A stretch of 11,651 nucleotides of DNA from Fischerella sp. (GTDB lineage: Bacteria > Cyanobacteriota > Cyanobacteriia > Cyanobacteriales > Nostocaceae). The notes under the pieces were generated by a model. That model did no database searches, had not been told where the DNA came from, and was given only the letters and a program-made list of their open reading frames with translations. Numbering within the stretch: the stretch's first letter is position 1; the number at the start of each line of letters is the position of its first letter. The DNA lies in the NCBI GenBank assembly GCA_026419705.1, contig JANZYY010000111.1, positions 1 through 11,651 of the forward strand. The letters run 5' to 3'. The position numbers and the translations under genes were made by a program. This document shows positions 7,189 to 11,651 of this stretch, piece after piece.

Positions 7189-7373
7189 TCAGTCGCCACG
7201 AACTGCGTACACCAAGATCCACGCTCGTAGTGTTGAGCATTGGAATTGGGAATCTACATCGATATTTATCGAAGTAGTATTTTCCAGTCAGACCTCCACG
7301 GGCAAAAAGCCCACAACGAGGAGATGAAAAATTAAACATAGGCGCACTTACATGCTTTTCGTTTTGTGTTGGC

Positions 7374-7415
7374 GTCTTGGTGGTGAGAAAAAGATCATCT
7401 TTCAACCACTAAGAC
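7374..7415. repeat. Two-stage hairpin upstream of clpP
   Basis: GTCTTGGTGGT (7374-7384) pairs with ACCACTAAGAC (7405-7415), 10 of 11 positions. Within the 20-base loop AAGAT and ATCTT pair again around a central C, though a real loop would open some of those pairs. Further out TTTTGTG (7362-7368) is complementary to CACAAAA (7415-7421), with a six-base insertion on the left side only. It resembles a decayed intergenic repeat unit. Confidence 0.45.
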
Positions 7416-7579
7416 ACAAAATTGATCGCGGGTTTGCTACTCAGTTAATCCCCAATCCTTATTTTCAAGACAGGCTGGTCTTAGCAATTTCAACGGCAAA
7501 CAGACAAACGGTGAAATAACTTCCCAAAAAAATAATGGTTGGGAAAATCATTCCTAAAGCTGCCTAAAGCTGTAGTTGA

Positions 7580-7609
7580 ATAAGGGTTAGTTTGGAAACC
7601 AGCCCTTAT
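7580..7609 (-). terminator. Strong stem-loop just after tig
   Basis: ATAAGGGTTAGTTT (7580-7593) and AAACCAGCCCTTAT (7596-7609) form a 14-position stem with one mismatch and, as RNA, one G-U pair around a very small loop. On the minus strand it starts 13 bases after the tig stop. No T-run follows, so it is either a factor-dependent or weak terminator, or an mRNA 3'-end stabiliser. The stem is seen; the role is inferred from its position. Confidence 0.5.
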
Positions 7610-7621
7610 CCTTGCGAATAT

Positions 7622-9061
7622 CTATTGTGCTTCTGCTGAGGCTGTCTCTTCTGTTGGAGACTCACCAGCTGTGCTGGTTTGTTCTTGAATTTCGGGTGTA
7701 GTTTCTTGAGCAGCTTCCTCTTGAGCCTTCAACGAACCTTCAGGTACTAGTTCAACCGTTGCATGTTCCAAAAGCCAGTCGATGGTTTTTTCAGTCAACA
7801 GTTGGTCTTTGACAACTTCTTGCAACCTATCCCGGTCAATGTCTTGTCCAGAGTACTGCTCCATAAATTCTTTGACTCTGGCGGCAATTTCTTCATCACT
7901 TACTTGAATGGATTCGCGTTTGCTGATTTCTTCAAGAGCAAGCGATCGCTTCAGGCGATCGATAGCCTCGTCCCGAGAATGCTGCCGTAATTGCGAAATT
8001 CTATCAGCAGTCAAAAATTTCTTGACATCTAACCCCTGCTGCGATAGCCGAATGGCTGTCTGCGTCAGCATATTATCGATTTCTCGCTCAATCATCGTTT
8101 CTGGCAAGTCAATTTCCACATGCTTGAGCAGTTCTTTCAACAAGGCTTCCTGCTTGTTGCTTTTAGTTTTCTGTTCAGCTTCTTCTTGAAATTTTCGTTC
8201 TAGAGAACTACGCAATTCCGCCAAGGTTTGATGTTCGCTGACTTCTTGGGCAAAGTCATCATTCAATTCTGGCAGTTCTTTTTCCTTGAGTTCTTTGAGC
8301 GTGACCGTAAAAATAGCCGGTTTTCCAGCTAAATCTTCATTGGGATAGGAATCGGGAAAAGTTGCGGAAATTTCCTTTGTTTCTGTGAGATTCATTCCCA
8401 CTATGCCCGTGACAAAACCGGGAATAAACTTATCTTCCTGTAACTCTACTTGAAAATCTGTTGCTTCTCCACCAGGAATAGCTTGGGGTTCTGTCGCTTC
8501 GTCTTCACCTTCTACTTTTGCCAATACACCTTTAAAATCAACTACGGCTATATCACCTAACTGTGCTGCTCGTCCTTCTACCGGAATTAACGTCGCCATT
8601 TGCTGACGTTCGTTTTCCAAGACTCTATCCACTCGTTCTGGGTCGTATTTAATTTCCTCAGCTTTGATTGCTAAACCCGTGTACTGGCTTATACTCACTT
8701 CCGGTGGTACATCAACGGTAGCAGAAAAAGTCAAGGGTTTACCCGGTTCATAATTATTAATCAACTCATCAAAAGATGAGCGTAATTGCGGTTGTCCAAT
8801 CGCTTTGATGTCTTCTTGCTTTACTGCTTCTGTGATGCCATCCTGAATGAGTTCTTCGAGTGCAGCTGCTTTAATGCGAGTTATCCCTAGGCGCTGTAGC
8901 AATATTTGCCGTGGCACTTTGCCTTTGCGAAACCCAGGAATATTCGCAGAACGAGTAAGGTTTTGAATGACTTGTTCGTAAGTTTGCTTGGTCTTTTCCG
9001 GCGCAATCTCTATTTCCAGACCGATTTGACTGGAGGGGAGTTTTTCCTGGGTAACTTTCAT
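7622..9061 (-). CDS. tig: Trigger factor (ribosome-associated chaperone, peptidyl-prolyl isomerase)
   Basis: Trigger factor sits at the ribosome exit tunnel and shields new chains. The 479-residue protein has the N-terminal ribosome-binding domain with its docking signature GFRKGKVPR (43-51). An FKBP-like peptidyl-prolyl isomerase domain follows (about 168-255, including GDIAVVDFKG and KFIPGFVTGIVGM), and then the helical C-terminal chaperone arms (about 262-440). Residues 441-479 are an acidic, Gln/Glu/Thr-rich tail without predicted structure, longer than in E. coli (432 residues in total). The ATG at 9061 has a weak AGAG about nine bases upstream. The gene lies upstream of clpP-clpX on the same strand, as often seen in bacteria, but 741 bases away. 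It is divergent from asd across a structured 881-base gap. Confidence 0.96.
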   Translation of the reverse strand: MKVTQEKLPSSQIGLEIEIAPEKTKQTYEQVIQNLTRSANIPGFRKGKVPRQILLQRLGITRIKAAALEELIQDGITEAVKQEDIKAIGQPQLRSSFDELINNYEPGKPLTFSATVDVPPEVSISQYTGLAIKAEEIKYDPERVDRVLENERQQMATLIPVEGRAAQLGDIAVVDFKGVLAKVEGEDEATEPQAIPGGEATDFQVELQEDKFIPGFVTGIVGMNLTETKEISATFPDSYPNEDLAGKPAIFTVTLKELKEKELPELNDDFAQEVSEHQTLAELRSSLERKFQEEAEQKTKSNKQEALLKELLKHVEIDLPETMIEREIDNMLTQTAIRLSQQGLDVKKFLTADRISQLRQHSRDEAIDRLKRSLALEEISKRESIQVSDEEIAARVKEFMEQYSGQDIDRDRLQEVVKDQLLTEKTIDWLLEHATVELVPEGSLKAQEEAAQETTPEIQEQTSTAGESPTEETASAEAQ

Positions 9062-9290
9062 GCTTAATCTCTATTGCTTTCTGCTACTATTTTTTTACTT
9101 GTTGTTTGTACAACAGATGCGATCTGTCGCTTCTGATCGGCTTTCGTGGTAGGGATGGAAATCTACCCACAAAACTTCATCAGCTTTGCAGATGGTTGTT
9201 GGTGAACAGATATCCAGTTTACTGCCAATGCGAAAGCTCTTGACACTCTAGCTCAAATAAGTTTCCTGAACAGCTTGCACCATTCATTAA

Positions 9291-9375
9291 CAACAACCAG
9301 GGGCTGCTTAATCCTTGTTAGGTTACCAGGTTGAAGGGTGGTAACGAGGGTTGCAGCCCTGTTTTGCGGTTGTTG
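9291..9375. other. Nested inverted repeats, candidate structured RNA or leader
   Basis: Three nested stems are visible. The outer stem is CAACAACC (9291-9298) with GGTTGTTG (9368-9375), 8 of 8. The middle stem is AGGGGCTGC (9299-9307) with GCAGCCCT (9353-9360), 8 pairs and one bulged G. The inner stem is GTTACC (9322-9327) with GGTAAC (9340-9345), 6 of 6. CAACAACC also has a second perfect partner, GGTTGTTG at 9194-9201, so two folds would exclude each other. It lies 230 bases upstream of tig (minus strand) and 310 bases before the asd promoter (plus strand). It could be a tig leader element, a separate small RNA or a small hairpin-type repeat unit. No known RNA family is recognised. Confidence 0.4.
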
Positions 9376-9495
9376 TGTGGGCGTGCAAGACGTGAATACA
9401 CGTATCTAACCTCCTCATTGGTTTTTCCAACAGAACTGACTGCGTGATATGCTGGTTCTCAAGTAGTCATTCGAATTTGCAATCGCTCTTGCACT

Positions 9496-9569
9496 AAATA
9501 GGCTCAGTTACTTGATGGAAGGGAGCAAATTTCCCATTGCTTCCCTCCTCATATCTGAGTAGACTATTT
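9496..9569. other. Long stem-loop, candidate structured RNA
   Basis: Stems from outside in: AAATAG (9496-9501) with CTATTT (9564-9569); CTCAG (9503-9507) with CTGAG (9555-9559); and GGAAGGGAGCAA (9517-9528) with TTGCTTCCCTCC (9537-9548). The inner stem has 11 of 12 positions paired if one G-U is allowed, around an 8-base loop. The order and spacing fit one extended 74-base hairpin with internal loops. The transcribed strand is unknown. Confidence 0.35.
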
Positions 9570-9684
9570 CGCCTGTCGCCTTGCTGGCTTTCATCCATTT
9601 GGATCTTAGTACATCCATGCTGCTGAGAGCCTTTCTCTGTTGACGATCCCCTTATTGTTAAGTAAAGACGTACCAGTCGCGTTT

Positions 9685-9714
9685 TTGTCACTATTTGACA
9701 ATTTGCTGTATAAT
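9685..9714 (+). promoter_or_regulatory. Sigma-70-type promoter for asd, with overlapping palindrome
   Basis: The -35 box TTGTCA (9685-9690, 5 of 6) and the -10 box TATAAT (9709-9714, 6 of 6) are 18 bases apart. TTGTCA and TGACAA (9696-9701) form a perfect 6-base inverted repeat with a 5-base spacer across the -35 box, a good position for a repressor. A start near 9721 would give an asd leader of about 220 bases. Confidence 0.65.
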
Positions 9715-9927
9715 ATATGATTTATGAATTTGCCCAGAAATTAATAGTTAATTGTTGTAAACTGCTACCTCGATTTTTTAAGATTAAGAGAATAAATGTA
9801 TTAAGTTAATAATAAACTTTATTAATGAAAATATTAGAACCTGCAAATTTATTGAAAGCCTGCTGTTGCCATTTGCATATGCATAAATTGTGAATTTAGA
9901 TCAAAAATTAATTGCACAAAAACCTTT

Positions 9928-9934
9928 AAGGAGG
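9928..9934 (+). promoter_or_regulatory. Strong Shine-Dalgarno AAGGAGG that fixes the asd TTG start
   Basis: AAGGAGG is eight bases before TTG at 9943. It is the best ribosome binding site in the window and makes the non-ATG start credible. Confidence 0.85.
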
Positions 9935-9942
9935 AAGCAAGT

Positions 9943-10986
9943 TTGTCTAATTGCTATCGTGTAGCTATTTTGGGAGCAACTGGCGCCGTTGGCAGGGAGT
10001 TGCTGGAATTACTAGAAAGTCGAAATTTTCCAATATCAGATTTAAAGTTGTTAGCCTCAGAACGCAGTGCTGGACAAAGGCTGCCGTTTAAAGGAGAAAA
10101 TTTATTGGTAGAGCCAGTTAGTGATGTGATGTTTGAAAATGTGGATCTAGTACTGGCAAGTGCAGGAAGCTCCACATCTAAAACTTGGGCATTAATAGCA
10201 ACAAAAAAAGGAGCAGTAGTAATTGATAACTCTAGTGCTTTTCGGATGAATCCGGAAGTGCCTTTAGTAGTTCCAGAGGTGAATCCCCAAGCCGCAGCAA
10301 ATCACAGAGGTATCATTGCCAATCCCAACTGCACTACAATTTTGATGACAGTAGCAGTGTGGCCGTTACACCAGATCAAACCTGTAAAACGCATTGTTGC
10401 CGCAACTTATCAATCTGCAAGTGGTGCAGGTGCGAAAGCAATGGAAGAAGTGAAAACCCAAGCTAGGGCTATTTTAGAAGGTGAGCAGCCAGCTACGGAA
10501 GTATTTCCTTACACCTTGGCATTTAATTTATTTCCGCATAATTCCCCATTAAACAATTGGGGATACTGCGAAGAAGAAATGAAAATGGTCAACGAAACGC
10601 GGAAAATTTTTGGCGATCGACAGATCCGGATTTCTGCAACTTGTGTACGGGTTCCCGTACTCCGCGCTCACTCAGAAGCAATTAATCTAGAATTTGATAC
10701 ACCGTTTGATCCTAAAGAAGCCAGAGAAATTTTAAGTAAATCTCCGGGAGTGAAAGTAGTAGAAGATTGGCAGAAAAATTATTTTCCAATGCCAATCGAT
10801 GCAACAGGTAGGGATGAAGTTTTAGTGGGCAGAATTCGTCAGGATATCTCTCATCCTTGCGGTTTAGAACTTTGGTTATGTGGAGACCAAATCCGCAAAG
10901 GTGCCGCCTTGAATGCTGTACAAATTGCCGAATTATTAGTAGAAAAAAATCTTCTGAAGCCAAAGGCGTCATTGGTTGGTGGATAG
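9943..10986 (+). CDS. asd: Aspartate-semialdehyde dehydrogenase
   Basis: Asd reduces aspartyl phosphate with NADPH to aspartate semialdehyde, the branch point for lysine/diaminopimelate, threonine and methionine. The 347-residue protein has the NADP-binding GATGAVG (11-17), the active-site cysteine C130 in ANPNCTT, the conserved SASGAGA loop (158-164) and the acid/base histidine H243 in PVLRAHSE. Length and motifs are normal. Translation begins at TTG, supported by the Shine-Dalgarno and the natural N-terminus MSNCYRVAILGATG. The last codons (VGG and the stop TAG) are made by the first heptads of array E, so the C-terminal tip is repeat-derived. The next gene downstream, dapA, catalyses the next step to lysine. 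The promoter at 9685 and its palindrome suggest regulated transcription. Confidence 0.96.
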   Translation: MSNCYRVAILGATGAVGRELLELLESRNFPISDLKLLASERSAGQRLPFKGENLLVEPVSDVMFENVDLVLASAGSSTSKTWALIATKKGAVVIDNSSAFRMNPEVPLVVPEVNPQAAANHRGIIANPNCTTILMTVAVWPLHQIKPVKRIVAATYQSASGAGAKAMEEVKTQARAILEGEQPATEVFPYTLAFNLFPHNSPLNNWGYCEEEMKMVNETRKIFGDRQIRISATCVRVPVLRAHSEAINLEFDTPFDPKEAREILSKSPGVKVVEDWQKNYFPMPIDATGRDEVLVGRIRQDISHPCGLELWLCGDQIRKGAALNAVQIAELLVEKNLLKPKASLVGG

Positions 10987-11033
10987 TGGATAGTAGTTAT
11001 TAGAACAATTTCCTACTAACTACTATCTACTAA
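10979..11033. repeat. Inverted pair of heptads (array E)
   Basis: The left arm is GTGGATA, GTGGATA, GTAGTTA (10979-10999). The right arm is CTACTAA, CTACTAT, CTACTAA (11013-11033), with a 13-base spacer. GATAGTAGTTATTAG and the reverse complement of the right arm match at 14 of 15 positions. The units are the same as in array A at the other end of the window. The asd stop codon (10984-10986) lies inside the first units. Confidence 0.85.
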
Positions 11034-11109
11034 CACATTACACTTGAAACTAATTTACAAATAGGTTATGACAATATAGAACCACCAAAAACACAGAAAA
11101 CAAAAAATC

Positions 11110-11114
11110 AGGAG
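11110..11114 (+). promoter_or_regulatory. Shine-Dalgarno AGGAG for the dapA GTG start
   Basis: AGGAG is nine bases before GTG at 11124. The next in-frame ATG (11154) would remove the conserved first strand of DapA, so the GTG is chosen. Confidence 0.7.
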
Positions 11115-11123
11115 TGAAAAAGG

Positions 11124-11651
11124 GTGGTAGATTTCGGTAGAGTTTTAACAGCAATGATTACGCCGTTTAAAGAAGACGGTAGTGTCAATTATGATGTAGC
11201 AGCAAAACTAGCTGCACATCTGGCAAACAACGGTACGGATACAGTGGTGGTTTGTGGGACGACGGGAGAATCTCCTACCTTAAGCTGGGAGGAGGAATAT
11301 CAGTTATTTTCCGTCGTGTTAGAAGCAGTGGCAGGCAAAGCACTTGTGATGGAAGGATGCGGTTCCAATTCGACCAAAGAAGCGATCGCAGCCACGCAAA
11401 AAGCAGCTAAAATAGGAGTACATGGGGCCTTACAAGTTGTTCCGTACTATAACAAGCCACCGCAAGAAGGACTTTACCAACATTTTCAAGCCGTAGCCCA
11501 AGCTTCTGGTGACTTGCCCATATTGTTATATAATGTGCCGGGTCGTACTGGTCAAAATCTCAGTCCCGAGACAGTAGCCCGGTTAGCTGAAATTAAAAAC
11601 ATAGTTGGTATAAAAGAAGCAAGTGGAAATTTAGATCAAGCGAGTGAAATT
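11124..11651 (+). CDS. dapA: 4-hydroxy-tetrahydrodipicolinate synthase, 3' end outside the window
   Basis: DapA condenses pyruvate with aspartate semialdehyde, the first committed step to diaminopimelate and lysine. The first 176 residues of about 294 are present. Translation from GTG gives MVDFGRVLTAMITPF, the usual cyanobacterial start. GTTGES (45-50) carries the active-site threonines, Y136 and R141 lie in LLYNVPGRTGQN, and the Schiff-base lysine is K164 in VGIKEASG. GCGSNST (78-84) has Cys where many bacteria have Thr. No frameshift is seen up to the window edge. It follows asd on the same strand after 137 bases, which include array E. Poor promoter-like boxes (TTTACA and TATAGA, 15 bases apart, about 11053-11079) leave open whether dapA has its own promoter or depends on asd transcription. 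Confidence 0.95.
   Translation, partial: MVDFGRVLTAMITPFKEDGSVNYDVAAKLAAHLANNGTDTVVVCGTTGESPTLSWEEEYQLFSVVLEAVAGKALVMEGCGSNSTKEAIAATQKAAKIGVHGALQVVPYYNKPPQEGLYQHFQAVAQASGDLPILLYNVPGRTGQNLSPETVARLAEIKNIVGIKEASGNLDQASEI

Larger units (their letters stand above)
6881..7621. other. 741-base gap between tig and clpP, no convincing gene
   Basis: This stretch separates tig from clpP, both on the minus strand. It holds a possible gene remnant (7015-7188) and a series of hairpins: 7254-7277 (CTAC and TCGAT with their complements), 7293-7321 (CCTC and GGGC with theirs), 7374-7415, 7467-7482 and 7521-7545. It also has a two-copy tandem of CCTAAAGCTG (7553-7572) and the strong stem 7580-7609 after tig. 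A minus-strand open frame of 78 codons (7169-7405) starts at a TTG inside a hairpin and has no Shine-Dalgarno or recognisable motif, so it is not called. The presence of hairpins and absence of a gene suggest that tig and clpP are not simply co-transcribed. Confidence 0.6.
9062..9942. other. 881-base divergent gap between tig and asd
   Basis: No convincing gene lies here. The part near tig (9100-9570) is dense in inverted repeats: 9100-9115, 9146-9170 (GTGGTAG with CTACCCAC), 9291-9375, 9390-9403 (ACGTG-AATA-CACGT) and 9496-9569. The asd promoter is at 9685-9714. The remaining 230 bases up to asd are AT-rich and include AAGTT/AACTT (9803-9819) and a perfect 10-base palindrome, TGCATATGCA, at 9874-9883. 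A minus-strand frame of 65 codons from a GTG (9494-9691), or 34 codons from the ATG at 9598, has no Shine-Dalgarno and no family, and is not called. No HIP1 site occurs in the gap. I could not place a tig promoter with confidence. Confidence 0.6.

Noticed and set aside
7169..7405. A 78-codon minus-strand gene between tig and clpP
   Set aside because: It starts at TTG inside a hairpin, lacks a Shine-Dalgarno and any recognised motif, and its sequence is partly made of hairpin arms.
9291..9375. SRP (4.5S) RNA, because AAGCAGCC occurs on the minus strand
   Set aside because: The symmetric loop and GGAA tetraloop that define SRP RNA domain IV are absent, and the stems do not match.
9405..9420. 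Yfr1-like motif (CCTCCTCA)
   Set aside because: The Yfr1 core ACUCCUCACAC is not matched, and the flanking stems of Yfr1 are absent.
9494..9691. A 65-codon minus-strand gene upstream of tig
   Set aside because: It has a GTG start without a Shine-Dalgarno, no recognised family, and its 3' end is a long hairpin. It could be real only if expression or conservation were shown.
9695..9714. TTGACA (9695-9700) as the -35 box of the asd promoter
   Set aside because: It is only eight bases from TATAAT. TTGTCA at 9685, 18 bases away, is the functional spacing; TTGACA may instead be part of a palindrome.
9062..9942. tRNA, tmRNA or RNase P RNA in the large gap
   Set aside because: No T-loop consensus, CCA end or conserved RNase P core was found on either strand.

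Overview
The window looks like chromosomal DNA of a filamentous, heterocyst-type cyanobacterium (Nostocales, such as Nostoc, Calothrix, Tolypothrix or Fischerella). Three things point there. Eight copies of the octamer GCGATCGC (HIP1) occur at 604, 1699, 2167, 3293, 3430, 5034, 7942 and 11382, where chance predicts about 0.2. Degenerate heptanucleotide repeat arrays of the STRR type sit between genes. The gene set itself (PlmA, an Rps1-type S1 protein, a clpP2-clpX pair, and tig divergent from asd-dapA) is typical of cyanobacteria. The genus is inference; the phylum is secure.

Layout, left to right. 1-153: a heptad array running into the stop codon of a minus-strand S1-domain protein gene (149-1054). 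1131-1892 (-): dienelactone hydrolase family enzyme. 1893-2094: divergent control region with GT/AC-centred palindromes. 2095-3078 (+): GntR-type regulator PlmA. 3168-3839 (+): nitroreductase-family flavoprotein, convergent with and overlapping by 4 bases an alpha/beta hydrolase gene (3836-4759, -). 4835-6175 (-) clpX and 6185-6880 (-) clpP form a tight pair. 6881-7621: 741 bases without a convincing gene, holding hairpins and a possible gene remnant. 7622-9061 (-): tig, trigger factor. 9062-9942: an 881-base divergent gap rich in nested inverted repeats, ending in a good sigma-70-type promoter for asd. 9943-10986 (+): asd with a TTG start. 11124 to the window end (+): dapA with a GTG start, cut off at 176 codons.

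How the genes work together. Trigger factor (nascent-chain folding), ClpP and ClpX (ATP-dependent proteolysis) and the S1 protein (mRNA binding at the ribosome) make a protein-synthesis and quality-control block on the minus strand. Asd and DapA catalyse consecutive steps: aspartyl phosphate to aspartate semialdehyde, then condensation with pyruvate towards diaminopimelate and lysine. PlmA is a cyanobacterial regulator connected in other species to the PII-PipX nitrogen/carbon signalling network. The hydrolases and the nitroreductase have no assignable substrate.

The most striking pattern beyond the genes is a set of five heptad arrays. Each is built as a G/T-rich arm, a short spacer and a complementary A/C-rich arm, and each starts at or within 5 bases of the stop codon of a gene (S1, dienelactone hydrolase, plmA, clpX, asd). 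Second to that are two nested RNA-like folds between tig and asd, one of which has two mutually exclusive pairing partners. I see no CRISPR array, transposase, tRNA or rRNA.
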